Below the pieces are notes generated by a model. The model saw nothing but the letters and a program-made list of their open reading frames with translations. It ran no database searches and was not told the DNA's origin. A stretch of 64,000 bases of DNA from Opisthorchis felineus (lineage: Eukaryota; Platyhelminthes; Trematoda; Opisthorchiida; Opisthorchiidae). Each line of letters opens with the position of its first letter. Within the stretch, counting starts at the first letter, position 1. Shown one piece after another: positions 50,156 to 60,999 of this stretch. The stretch covers positions 409,332-473,331 of the forward strand of contig SJOL01007491.1 in assembly GCA_004794785.1 (NCBI GenBank), given 5' to 3'. Made by a program: the position numbers and the translations under genes.

Positions 50156-50924
50156 GTATGCTCAAACATTTTTTGCTTGCATTTGAACGGCGCTATTTTG
50201 CCACATGATCGCATGGTGATAGCTATGAAGTTATAACCACCACTATAAAGTTTGTAAAAATCAGTAGTACTGAATCACTGTTAGCCAGCGATCAGTTAAA
50301 CTTCATGTTCGTTTTATATTATCTTTCCTCAGTGGGCGAATAAAACTCCGCATCTTCTTTCACTGTTCTTCATCAGTTGGGTCTGTACAGGCTGCTATCC
50401 AGGTAAACTAGACTTGAGCATTTTCCCGATTTTCTACCTAAGGCTACATCATCCCATGTCTTGTTAGCCGTAATCCCAAGATGTTCCTGTGGGGCCTGAG
50501 TTGGCGAAAACCTATTGAAGATTCCGTGTACCTAGCTTCATTTTTGGCACAAGAATCTATGCTGATGTTTCAAACGTTCGGTTGGATTGTTAAAAGGGAT
50601 TGATATCAGGCTGCGTTTGGAAGCTTTCTGTCTTGAGTTTGCAAATATGTCTGACATTTCGCTAGAACAGCTGGAGAGGAGCCACTGAAACGTGCACATT
50701 TCTAGCCAAATTAGTGAGGACAGCCATTGCAAACCTGAGGGCATTTAATAAAGTGCACTAGTCAAAACGTCTTCAAGCTTAAGCTACCCATCACCTGTTT
50801 GAATTACTGGGAACTTACACTACGGTTCTTAACGAGCTTAGTATTGACAGGTCGACGAAGTTTATTTGTGAATTTCACTGCAATCTGCTATAGCAGACAT
50901 TTCACAACCTACTTAGAGATACCA

Positions 50925-51540
50925 GTAAGCCATTTATTCTTAAATCTTTGCTGTATGACGGATACAGTGCAGAGTATCTGGGTCCGTTGGGGAAGTAGAA
51001 GACACTCACTGTTTCCCCACTCATCTGAATCGCAACGTTAAACTCAGCACTGAACAGGGAAGCAGTTACGGGACACCGCTTCTCAACCTGTTGTTTAAGT
51101 ATACTACTTTTATTGCCGTTTAGAATGCAGCAAAACGCATCAAAACTGCACGCTGTCTGCTATCTTCGTGTGTTCCGAATTCTGTGATACTAATCATTGA
51201 CTACCCCATTACCGTTTGCCTAAAGCATTGTAATCTTATTCTGAATAAAGGCGCCTATAATACTGACTTCATTTACACCCGCAAATCTTATCTCCAGGAT
51301 ATATTACAAAACTTCGGTTTTAGATGTAGTCTACTGAAGCTTCTAAGCTTCTAAGCTAGCGTCACGCGACCGATACTTGACTTGTCTAACTCCAATGTCA
51401 CATCAAGCATCTTTTGGCAATGATTCGTCTGGGGAGATTCCGGTGCTGATGACATGTTCATACTGGCACATGAGAACGGGATTTTAGAAGAGATTATTTC
51501 GGGTGACTGAGAGGAAATCGACTATTTGTTTTTACGAATG
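50925..51540 (+). pseudogene. Non-LTR retrotransposon reverse transcriptase fragment
   Basis: At 51442-51468 the frame reads GADDMFILA, followed by HENGILEEI. This is motif C of a non-LTR (CR1/RTE/jockey-like) reverse transcriptase, in which the usual tyrosine of YADD is replaced by glycine. About 450 bp upstream, SLLYDGYSAE and further down TPLLNLLFK sit where such enzymes have the SLYxGYS strand and the QGxxLSPLLF motif B. The pieces are in different frames with stops between, so it is a decayed fragment without ends. It lies in the receptor intron in the sense direction. Confidence 0.45.
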
Positions 51541-52182
51541 TAGGCTTCTACATAAGGTCAGGAGTTCCAATGCCGCACACACTTTTACCCCCTGCCGCTA
51601 GATACATCTTTTCTCACCACACATTCTGATAGGTTTGCAAAAGGACATAGCGGTTGGTTTTATTTTTGTGTCATTCTTTTAAGAACCACCACCGACAGGA
51701 TCATACGACGCACTGAACCATTTTCCAACTCATTTTGCTCATATCATATTATAATAAGGGAAGGATTGTCCAACTGAAAAAATTTCAGCCTCGCACTTTG
51801 GGGTGACATGGCTCGAAAGCTGTATTTTCCAAGACAAAGATCTGTTTGGCTTTCAAAATGCATTATTTTGGAAAGAGATCTCCTAGGGAAGAGTGTTAGT
51901 TGGGTTGATCACATTAGCTCAGTAATAAAAAAGACCATTAGTATGCAAGTAGTATGTCAGAAAAGCTTTTGCTGTTTAAAATCTGTGATATCATAATCTG
52001 ATATTTTTGAGGTGACACTCACAGTAAAGTTTTTACACCTTCGTTACGGTGTTATTTTCGTTTCCACAGTATGGCTGTTGCAGAAAGGCTGAGTCTCATT
52101 GTGGTACGCTGGTTTCCGCCTCCCTGTGACTAATCGAGCTATACTTGAGTTCAACTATATGTAGCCGCACCACGTTGTTCAG

Positions 52183-53311
52183 TTGGAGGACGCATCCCAA
52201 AAACATTACCTGGCCAGCTTCGAACACGCTTTGAAATCAATCACTCGACAACAGATCCGACAGACAATCGTACCGGCGATCACACGGAATAGAAACATGC
52301 AACTGATTTCCAAACAAGAAAGAGATGCACTTAGAAGTCTACAGAAGGATGAAAAAGTTATAATGCTACCAGCAGACAAAGGACACATCACGCTGGTAAT
52401 GGACTAGCGAGATTACATTGAAAAGGCCAAACAAATACTAAATCGCACGATGACCTACAAGTCAGTCAAACATGACCCAACTTCAAACCTTATCAATCGA
52501 ATCAACAGGACGCTGAGGAAACTGCAAGTAACACACGAGATAAGCAACCAGAAACGATGTAGAATGAAAGCCGATGACACCAACATTGCACACTTCTACG
52601 GACTACCAAAGGTGCGCAAAGAAAGAACGCCACTTCAACCAATCGATTCACTCCCGGGAACTCCATCTTACAAATTAGGAGAAGACTGAAATACTTAATT
52701 TCTGGATCGGAACACACAGTCAACGATGCTGGTCAAACTACGGAACGTCAGTATAGAATACAACGAAATCATGCTTTTATTTGGTATCACATCACTGTCC
52801 ACTTCAATCAGCCACAACATTGCCAGAGAAACCACAACAGAACTGCTTCGGAATAATTCATACACGACAGGAACCATGAAACCAGAAAGTCCATGCGAGC
52901 TGTTGGACTTTTGCATGGATACACACCTTAGCTTTGATGGAGAAATTTACTTACAGCTGAAAGGGACTACAATGGGATCTCCGATATCAGGATTTATCGT
53001 TGAGACAGTAATGCAAATGATTAGACAGCGCGATACTACCGATCATCAGTAAAAAGCTATGGGTACGCTAAGCAGATGGTAAATTCGTCATCATGAAAAG
53101 GGATACAGTACGCAATGCGCATGAACTGCTCAACATCACGTTTGAAGATATCAAGTTTACAATCGAACTAGAGAGAAACAATCGACTACCATTATTTGAC
53201 GTTTTAGTGAACAAGCAGTTGGAGACTAGTATATACTGGAAAGAGACTCACTGCAGCGCCACAGAACTATGCAAGAAGGAAGGAAACCATCAGGTTATTC
53301 CAGAACAATGA
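52183..53311 (+). pseudogene. Penelope-like reverse transcriptase, degraded
   Basis: One frame runs from 52183 to about 53050, broken by stops at 52405-52407, 52687-52689 and 52696-52698. Landmarks are VIMLPADKGHITLVMD, the FYGLPKVRK motif with PLQPIDS, motif B MGSPIS (about 52975) and FTIELERNNRLPLFDVLV after the palm. Between 53050 and 53090 the frame shifts by one. Catalytic sites are lost: the motif A aspartate is glycine (codon 52783-52785) and motif C reads stop-ADG (from 53069) where YxDD is expected. The pattern is that of an old insertion that has drifted neutrally. Confidence 0.8.
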
Positions 53312-53399
53312 ATACCCAAGGAAGCTTGAAGAAGGAAACATCTCAACAACAGCAACAGCAAGCCACCAGATGGATAGCTCTACTTTACATCAAGAATAC

Positions 53400-53477
53400 A
53401 TCCGAACTCACACCCAGATTATTAGGGGACCGAGACGGACCAGATCAATGGTTAGAGACATTGTCAGGCATGATGAC

Positions 53478-53514
<37 letters not shown>
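53400..53514 (+). repeat. (GAT)n tract, possible 3' tail of a nested non-LTR element
   Basis: A perfect (GAT/ATG)n run occupies 53476-53512. It is preceded by GACGGACCAGATCAATGG, a stretch that resembles the 3' end of some non-LTR ORFs (DGPDQWLE), which often finish in a simple repeat tail. It interrupts the expected Penelope-like sequence between the RT (ending near LFQNNEYPRKL) and the linker (starting KGILVARKPN). It may be a 5'-truncated insertion nested in the element, or an expanded repeat. Confidence 0.4.
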
Positions 53515-53519
53515 AGGTC

Positions 53520-53915
53520 AAAAAGGAATCCTCGTAGCCCGCAAACCGAATGCAACTTTGAGGAAACTGATCTCAAGACCGAAGGACAACCAAGACAAAA
53601 CCAAGAGGAGCAATGTGGTATACCGAATCAACTGTAATAACTGCAATAAGTTCTAAGTTGGACAAACTGGGAGGACATTATACACACAAATAAGGGAACA
53701 CAAAGCGGCCGTCAGGAAACATGACCCCCTATATTTGATAACCATACACGAAGACCAAGAAAGCCACAAATTCAATCTGGAAAGCGCAAAAAATTTTTGG
53801 CATACAGAGACACGAGACACGGAAGAGAACTTCTGGAAGCATGGTACTCCATGATGGATTCCGTCAACCGGTGCATTGTACTGGATCCAGTTTACGCACC
53901 ACTACGTGCAAAGAA
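53520..53915 (+). pseudogene. Penelope-like linker and GIY-YIG endonuclease, degraded
   Basis: The linker reads KGILVARKPNATLRKLI followed by VVYRINCNNCNKF. The GIY-YIG domain then shows VGQTGRTLYTQIREHKAAV, where the tyrosine of the second half-motif is a stop (53654-53656). The arginine and histidine of R-x-x-EH are kept. After a frameshift, GRELLEAWYS carries the conserved metal-binding glutamate, followed by SVNRCIVLDPVYAPLRA. The domain nicks target DNA in live elements; here it is broken by at least one stop and one frameshift. Confidence 0.75.
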
Positions 53916-54275
53916 TCAACATTTCAACCGGAATACTCAAGGCGAGCCGAATTTCGGATTCACAAACTAAGAAACAAGGAACTGTTCGGAGTCGGATCAA
54001 CAAGGGTTGCAAGCCGGAACCCAGAGTGGTCAATGACAGAGGTCACTCTGGCATCGATGAGTATGAGGGCAGGGGAGGCCAAGCTCAAGGGTCCCGTGGT
54101 CATCCATCAATCAGGACACGTGACAACAAAGCAACCAATGGAACCGCCCGAGTGAACAACTAATCGTGGTCGAAGGTCAGCCCGGGCTAGCAACACGTAT
54201 ATTAACTCACGTAGCACTACTCAGTGCACAATCACCGACCCATCGCTACGCTCCATTACGCTCCATAACAACGCA

Positions 54276-54306
54276 CGGATGATGTCACTTCGATTGGTGA
54301 TGAAAC
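54276..54306 (+). ncRNA. Hammerhead ribozyme relic at the Penelope-like 3' end
   Basis: The stretch has CGGATGA (54276-54282, one change from CTGATGA), a stem II of TCAC/GTGA (54285-54288 with 54297-54300) closing the loop TTCGATTG, then T and GAAAC (54302-54306). Penelope-like elements are known to carry hammerheads in their terminal repeats. The cleavage triplet and stem I partner are not found, so only the two-box half with stem II is supported. Confidence 0.5.
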
Positions 54307-54340
54307 CTTTGCAATGAAGTTACTCAACTCAGTGGACATG

Positions 54341-55260
54341 CCACCTGAGCTAACAACATTCTCCTCTATTCAAGAGTTCTTTTAGGAACTATGCGTTCAT
54401 CAAGCTTACTTTCTTCCTCATTTTCTTCCCTTTTAATCGTATCATCACCAGTCGCATCTAGTGGAATCATTACCACCAAGTGTGTAATTTCCTGCTTCCG
54501 CTTGCAACTTTCACCTTCAAAGTTCAGAATAGTACTTCAGGATTTTACATCCCCTTGATTCTATTTAGAATCCGCAAAATGAAGCGCTTGAGTGTGTTAA
54601 AAGATTTTATTATCTTGGCAGTTGCAAAGTGCGTGACTATGTCGTGACAGTTGAAATGATTTCACACGGTATCAAAGCATGACATAATTTGTCAAACTCA
54701 AGTCATCTTTGATACCAGAATCCTAATAGATCCACTTTGAAATACCGTGTATATAAAACAGCGTAGACGAAACTGGGTCCTACAGCGTGCCAGGCAGTAG
54801 CTGAATGCGGCAACTTCTGGATAAATTGACACCCAATTAGTAGTAACTGCTGGTCACTAAGTCGAAGTCCCTAAAATAACAGATAAAGTATACGAATTTG
54901 TGATTTATTACGTCTGCTCAACCACCGCTTATCAGAATAACGTCACTGTTAGCAAAAGACTCACACAGAAATCTCCGTAGTTTGAAAGAGTGAAAGGAAA
55001 GGGGCTGTCTTCAACCTGCAGAAAGCTAGGAAATTAGCACTAACATCCTCGCCTCTCTTGCAGAGACAGTGAAGGACAAAAAAAATAGAATAAACGCATT
55101 TAGAAAGCACGTCATAAGCAGAATTGAAGTATTACGCGAAGCACATCACGCAACGATGAAAAGACTTCAACTCACAGGGACAGCTAAAAAGTGGTAGCAT
55201 AATCACCACTGAGATGAGTTACTCGTGAGTTTCATCTGGAGCTTTTGCCAACGTGCACAC
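54341..55260. other. Intronic sequence, no feature recognised
   Basis: No frame over 60 codons and no repeat partner found by eye. Confidence 0.4.
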
Positions 55261-55263
55261 AAG

Positions 55264-55494
55264 TCAGGTGGACTCCACAAAGGGATTTGCGAGGATAAAA
55301 TTATCCAGTTTGGATGTTCTGTTTTCTTTTTCACGCTGCAATCTTACCGCCTGTTTCATTTGAAGCTTTCTCCAGTGTAAACTTGGGGAGGAGAACTGCG
55401 CCTTCTTTGCTAGACCGTTGTTTTTTAGCATTCGTAGTACACGTCCTAACCACTTTAAATCAATGGCCTTCACCTTCTTCTGACTTGCTTCCAA
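55264..55494 (-). pseudogene. C-terminal scrap of a non-LTR retrotransposon ORF
   Basis: On the minus strand the frame includes LKWLGRVLRMLKNNGLAKKA and a following HWRKLQ. Non-LTR elements of the RTE/CR1-like kind end with an RRLRWLGHVLRM block and a basic tract, and this is a clear match in pattern. The frame is open for 76 codons without a start context, and nothing of the RT core is seen next to it. It lies antisense in the receptor intron. Confidence 0.5.
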
Positions 55495-55499
55495 GTGAT

Positions 55500-58400
55500 C
55501 GTTTACAGGCAGACTTCCTTGCTGACACTTTGCAGCCCGCTAGCGCTTGTGCTGAGGGAGCGGTGGTGACATTTTTGAATTGAATGGTCCTAGGCAAGAA
55601 GTTATAAAGTAACACAGCTCATACACCTGCATTTAACTTTCCTGACAAAACGACTGACGAAAGTTGGAAGCTGTCACCCTCGTCTTGAACATGTGTGCAC
55701 CACTTCATCTGTCCAGTTCAGTCGTGGTTTAGGTCGATCAGAAAACTCATGTTTCCCTCACCAAGGTTTCTCGAGGACGTCATGAGATTGAAAAACTGAA
55801 GACAGTTCTTGCATTACGAAAATGAACAATGCACAACGAAAGGAGAGATTGCTTTTGAAAACCCATTTCCTCCATCGATATGACTTAGTTAACTGAAATG
55901 TACACTTGAGGATGGCAGTTATTGCAACAATACTCACAAAGGATGGAAGCGTGCAGTTGAAATGGACCTTATTAATTGCGGGAAAACCTTCAGGCTGCTC
56001 ATTGTATACTCATCTGCGACCATAATTACGAGAGTAGAGAGCAGGGATAAAGTTTACAAATTTCGGGAGCATTCATCATTAGCTGGAATCAAAGGATAGC
56101 TTGACATCGGGGTGAAAAACGGTTTTCAGCCGGCGACATGTTTGTTATTGATGAGGGACGCGATCAATGTACTTCTTGATAATACCTCAAGGCGGAAAAC
56201 ACATCCGTATTTCATAAACTGAAGAAAAATATAAACTTACAAACCGCGACAGGTTTGAGAGGATCGAATGAAATAGATGTGTCAAAAAAGGAAGAACAAT
56301 TAGCTTTCAGAATATTCTTTCCAGCGATTTTAACGCTGGTTTTCGCTTTATATAATATTTTCAGTACGATGTTTAATCTGCTTTTGCACATTAGCTGAAG
56401 AGTCCTGCTACATCTCGTGCTAAACTAGCGAGCTTTATTTCTTCAGGTTTATGGTCTCCTATCCAAGTTAGGCCGTCTAGTGATCCTGATGGGATTCAGC
56501 GCCTTGTGTGAAGAAATGAAAGTGATTGCTCTGAGTTACAGTAGTTTGTATGTGTGCGCACTGAAAAAAAAACAACAGCAGAGTTTCCAAAGTCACGTAT
56601 GCAGGTTTTTACCTCTTCCCTGTCCTATGAGGAGCCAGTTTTGGAATCTCGTAGAGCACTATACAGCAGGTTTCGATATGTTTGGTCACACTCTATTTTT
56701 ACCTGGGAAGATCACCGATATTCTAGACCGGAAGAGGCATGATCTGAACAAGTGTGTGCACTCTATAGTGGTCCAGCATTGCGCCTTGCTGTTTGTAGCT
56801 AATGGCTTATGGTCATTTGGACTCTGCGGATGACTATCTTCAGGGAGAAGCCAGGCACCGGCGTCTAATATTGCTAAATCCACCATTGGTGGTGAGGTGG
56901 TCAGTATACAGTTGTTGTACTTCTTTTCCCCCGGTCAAACCCTTCCCTTGTGTGAGCCTGCTGTTTACTGCGTCTACCTCAGTATTATTCTATAGTTGGA
57001 AGAACTGCAGAATTATCATTACGAGTTGAGTCAAACTCAGAATGCCATAAAGTAGTGTCTCAGACGAGGTAAGGCTCCCTGATTCCATACTGAGATTTGC
57101 GGCAATATATCCAAACTTTTCGTGGTGTATAAGAGAGCGGTCATATTTTGAAAACGTTCACTGTACGTAAGCAAACTCACAATTTATTGGGATCTCTGAG
57201 CTACCCAGACCTCTCTTTCTACAAAAGCGGCCGAGCTGTAAAAGCGTGCACTGAATTTCAAACGCAAGTGTACCATAATCATCGTTACCATTCTACTGAT
57301 TCTTGTATTGACCACACTCGCGATCCTTAGTCGTTTCACCTTCCTCAAGTTAATCATCTCAATATGAAAATCTTCACTACCGTCGACTCCTGTTTGGAGT
57401 TAACTAATGTCCTGGGTGTATGGATACCAGATAAGCAACCTTCTTTTCGTAGAGGTGTGCGAATAGTTCCCACTCAATCTGTTTCCCTAATTAACTATAT
57501 CTGATAAACGGAGACCTTTTATTTCTTGGTTAGTATTTATTTTCTCGGAATGATATTGACCGAAAACTCTCCGCCTGGGCGATCCATAAGAAAGGCTTTG
57601 ATGGATATACTTGGAGTGTCTGCACCCCATCAGTGATCTCAGTGAACGCAAAGACGAGGTCCGATTGTGAAACAAAATGGAAAAAATTCCATTATGTTCC
57701 GTTATGTTTTATTAAAACTTAAAAGTTTACTAAATACTACTAGTGCAAATGTATATTTTATTATCTATATTGTCGTTTATATTTGGAGAAAATGCAAGTT
57801 AGATTCTCGGACTGGTGGCAGACGGAATGTTGGAGATGGGGCATACGTTGACAAGCAGTGTCTGCGTGAATTTTCACGAACTTGACCGACCGAAAGTAGT
57901 GGTTCGCGCGAGATCTTCAATCTACCTTTCTTGGGCCACCCCTTAGCAGGCTGGAGCAAGGACCCAATAGGCACGTCCCATGGGACTGCGTGGAGGACAA
58001 CGAAAAATGGGGAGCCTTATGTAAATGAACATTCACGTCTGCACTGGGATATAGGTTGACTCAGGTGCACGCCCACGTACACACACACATACAAGCGGAC
58101 ATGCATAATCCACATTAACATATGGTCGAACTAACAAAGTGAGGTCGATCTCGATGAGGCGATTTGTCCCCACTTTTGGAGGTGGACATATGGCTGCCCC
58201 TGTTGATAGGACGAGACCATCAAATGATTAGTTGTAACGAACAGAATGCTTTTGAAAGTTGAGTCAAATAACGTCTGACGTATCCTGTGAAATTCTTTTT
58301 TTCCTTTGAGGGGAGTGTTGTTTATCTCGATCGTATCTTAGTATCAGTCAGTAAAAATCCGAGTGTGTTCACACACATTCGGTTAAACTACGAGCTAGAA

Positions 58401-58920
58401 ATCCTACCAGTGATTCCCGGCTACAAATTAAATGCAACCTGGTAGATGTTAGTTAGGCCATGTGGTATTTTTCTCTTTCATTAGGACATTTTGTTCTTCT
58501 CTTTTATGATCTCCTTATTCAGTCAGCCAGATGTATTCAACGTAAATGATGAGTTTGTTCTCCACGCTGTCCTTCCTGGGACTGCAGTTTTATACTAAAA
58601 GGATGACACCGAAGTGGCACTGTTATATGGAAAGGATTTCCATCACTTGGGCTGAAATACAAATCTGTAGTACGTTCTTTTAACCTATTTACCTTCTGTC
58701 AATTGCCTCTTCGTCTTCCTTCAAGATGTTTGTCATCTATAGAGCGAAATTCCTCTCAGAGTTTATAGGATTCAACATCAGCAGCAGTCATTGCCATGAA
58801 AACGGAAGGCACCATTGCTTCTCAATTTTTATGAATCTAAACTAACTGAATGTGTTAATGACGGACAAAAAGAATACTATCTGGATGACATTTGGCAGCA
58901 AAAGTGACGGTCACTGCTGT
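55500..58920. other. Intronic sequence, no gene recognised
   Basis: Frames of up to 117 codons (56480-56833 on +) show no domain. The part from 57810 to 58230 is GC-richer with a CA-rich patch (CGTACACACACACATACA at 58075) and vaguely resembles the end of the repeat at 58925, so it may be a far-diverged relative. Confidence 0.4.
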
Positions 58921-58924
58921 TAGG

Positions 58925-59345
58925 TTCTCGATACGGAACTTTGAGTCATGAGTGGGCTTGACGGTTGCGAATATCAAAAGGAGGAATTGGATTTGAAAGT
59001 CTGCGGTACCATTTTCACACAAGTAAGCAAAAGTACACAACAAATCTCAAATGTCCACATTAGTGGCGTCAACAATTGCTCAAGTGCGTCAGTGACCTGC
59101 ACAGCACTGACACCAAAGTCTGCATACCAGGTAACCGTGAGCGGAATTTCGGCTCAGTGGTGTGGGTTGCGGTCATCCCTTCCGAGACCACTCTCGTGAT
59201 TCTGATCGACGATGCGATCACACGGGTGGCACGACACCACAAGTTAGAGCAGGTCTAGCAGGCGGAGCACCAGCGTGTGTTAGTGAGTATGTCAGTTACA
59301 CACATGTTGGGCGGGGCGGACTTTGTGGCAAGGTTGACGGCGGAT
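58925..59345 (+). repeat. Family C dispersed repeat, copy C1
   Basis: This 0.4 kb segment is collinear with 61383-61815. Shared blocks include CGATACGGAACTTTGAGTCA, GAAAGTCTGCGGTACCATTT, GTGGCGTCAACAATTGCTCA, GTGTGGGTTGCGGTCATCCC and CTCGTGATTCTGATCGACG. In one frame (59160-59222) it encodes VWVAVIPSETTLVILIDDA, which is also kept in the twin. I do not recognise the family. Confidence 0.7.
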
Positions 59346-59763
59346 AAGGGGGCCTTGACGGTTCCAAACAGGCGGAGATCATTCAGTATTTAAACGAATC
59401 GAGGAATCACCATGCTGTCATATTAGATTCAATAAATACTAGAGGTGGAGTCAACTCTGCTTTTTCCTCATGTCTAAATCGAAGAACCTATTGTAAATAA
59501 ATCACTGGATTTCCACAGCAGTTTTATTCATAAAATCTCTACCTTGCAAACGTAGACATTTTGGTTGGCACCTATGCAAAATTTGGATATATGTATGGTA
59601 ATTTCCAGAAAGAAAATCTATGTCCCTGTTTGTTCACACTGATTTTGAAACAACCAAGCTGCACGCAACACATATCCAGGTGGTGTGTTAAATTAATTAT
59701 GCAGTAAGGCATCTATCCAGTGAATGCATGTTCCTTCTGGTTTTCCTACCGGTGATTATGCAG

Positions 59764-60018
59764 CATGCAAGCTGATGACAAACGGCATTGTGGCCTTATT
59801 CGGTCCGAACGTCCGCGCTCTTTCACAAGCCTTGCTTTCTCTGGCTAACCGATTCGGGATACCGTACGTTGAGACCTACTGGAATCACTACACGACACCA
59901 GGAACCTATTCGGTTAGTATGCACCCAAAAGTACACAGTTTCGGTCTTGGACTGTATGAATATCTCACTCAAGTCGAGAAGTGGCGTCGGATGAACATTA
60001 TTCATAATCAACCTGAAA
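59764..60018 (+). CDS. Ionotropic glutamate receptor (kainate-like), ATD exon 2 of those found
   Basis: The acceptor TTATGCAG and the donor GTAAGC bound 255 nt. The first two bases complete the codon begun by the G that ends the exon at 50155, giving ATQQ-A-CKLMTNGIVALFGP across the junction. This matches the kainate receptor block A-KKAC-LL-GI-A-FGP. Further on come RALSQALLSLANRFGIPYVE and TYWNHYTTPGTYSVSMHPK, then LYEYLTQVEKWRRMNII, which fit the SSSNAVQSICNALGVPHIQ, W-----FSINLYP and L-DLV-YFKWK-VTIIYD segments of the family. The exon ends in phase 1 after QPE. This is the best evidence for the gene. Confidence 0.85.
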
Positions 60019-60761
60019 GTAAGCATATCACTTCGTTCGTTTATGAGTTTTTCAGAGGATAGCTATGAGATCATAGGGCCGTTATTTCGTATAGTAAACT
60101 TAAAGGATCATTCCGAGTGAAGCATGCTTGTGTTGATCAGTCTGATACAACTGGTATCGTAAATCAGGAGACAGTGAATCCTCACTTTGCTTGGGGCAAA
60201 TCTAATCGCACTTACTGCATCGATATCTTTCCCTCTTTTATGTATTCAACCACTGTTTTCTAGTCGGTGTTTAGAAAGTCGATCAGTCTTTTCTCGCTGA
60301 TTATCGTAACGAAGAGTACCAAATAAGCACGGAAAGAAATGCCGTGAAAATATCACCCATTTACCCTGTTTTCAGTGAAGGTCACAAATGTTGTGTCACT
60401 TTACTACATTTGGAAGTGCGATTTATGTTATGGTGTTTGTATTACGTCGGCTGGCTCAATATTTTGGTAACACTGTCAATTCACAAAGTCGTGCGTCTTG
60501 GAACAAAGTTAGCGTGATGTGAACAATAGAGAACTGCTTGAAAATCCCTCGTCTATGAGTGAATAAGTTTACGGCCGATGACTGGCCGGCTCATTAGGTG
60601 GAAAGAAAACGGGAACCAGAACTTCGCTTTAGTCCACGAATATACTTGTTCTCCAGGGATCTACAGTTGATATAAAACGGCGTAGTATCGGCTCGGAACT
60701 TTTATAATACAACTTTTATTCTTACTTACAAGTATCTTACAAGTATCTCGCTCCTCTACAG
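60019..60761 (+). other. 743-nt intron of the receptor gene
   Basis: GTAAGC to CTCCTCTACAG. It has no feature apart from normal splice borders. Confidence 0.7.
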
Positions 60762-60934
60762 AATTGCTGAAATTCACCACGCTAGTGAACAGTTTTGAGG
60801 GAACGGCAAAAGTGAAGACCTGGAATTCCGGTTCGGCTTCAGCGAAATCCATGATGGCGGAACTTAGCTCCAGTTCAGAGAAAACCTTCCTCATCGATAT
60901 CCCTGCCTGGCAAGCGCGTGACTTTTTGGTGATG
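60762..60934 (+). CDS. Ionotropic glutamate receptor (kainate-like), ATD exon 3 of those found
   Basis: The exon is 173 nt, with acceptor CTCCTCTACAG and consensus donor GTAAGT. Its first two bases (AA) complete a lysine codon with the A that ends the previous exon, so the frame continues. It encodes LLKFTTLVNSFEG, then KSMMAELSSSSEKTFLIDIP and AWQARDFLVM. This corresponds to the second half of the kainate ATD, where a helix (RPLLKEMKRG) is followed by the strand RIIFDCS and the helix AAQILKQA. It ends in phase 0. Confidence 0.8.
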
Positions 60935-60963
60935 GTAAGTTAACTAAGTGTGTCTGATTGCAG

Positions 60964-60999
60964 CTGGACAAAGACGGTGATAGTGTACACCATGTATTG
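60964..60999 (+). CDS. Probable 36-nt micro-exon of the receptor
   Basis: After a 29-nt intron (GTAAGT to GATTGCAG) the frame continues in phase 0 with LDKDGDSVHHVL. This aligns with the family segment AMAMGMMTEYYHFIF, where the YH pair is usual, and its length is about right. A GTTAGT donor follows at 61000. The frame itself stays open to 61140, but the residues after VHHVLVS do not fit the family (a TTLDL or TSLDL block is expected), so I place the splice at 61000. The exact end is uncertain. Confidence 0.5.

Larger units (their letters stand above)
52140..54340 (+). mobile_element. Dead Penelope-like element (RT plus GIY-YIG) in the receptor intron
   Basis: About 2.2 kb carry, in order, the RT domain, a linker with a CNNC cysteine pair, a GIY-YIG endonuclease domain and a terminal part with a hammerhead relic. 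This domain order is diagnostic for Penelope-like elements, a retroelement class with GIY-YIG in place of an integrase or APE endonuclease. Several nonsense codons and frameshifts show it is inactive. The 5' end was set where the coding frame begins to be readable and the 3' end just past the hammerhead; no direct terminal repeat or target duplication was found by eye. Confidence 0.8.
50156..59763 (+). other. 9.6 kb intron of the receptor gene, filled with retroelement debris
   Basis: The intron runs from GTATGC to TTATGCAG. It contains several retroelement remnants that are listed separately. Apart from those, 50160-50920, 54350-55260 and 55590-58920 show only short frames without motifs. 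A CA-rich patch lies at 58075-58095. Confidence 0.65.

Noticed and set aside
50340..50400. CTGATGA on the minus strand near 50.37 kb as another hammerhead
   Set aside because: No stem II can be formed between it and the next GAAA, and there is no cleavage triplet.
53269..53637. Frame with a run of methionines and glutamines
   Set aside because: It is produced by the (GAT)n and CAACAG tracts inside the dead retroelement, not a protein of its own.
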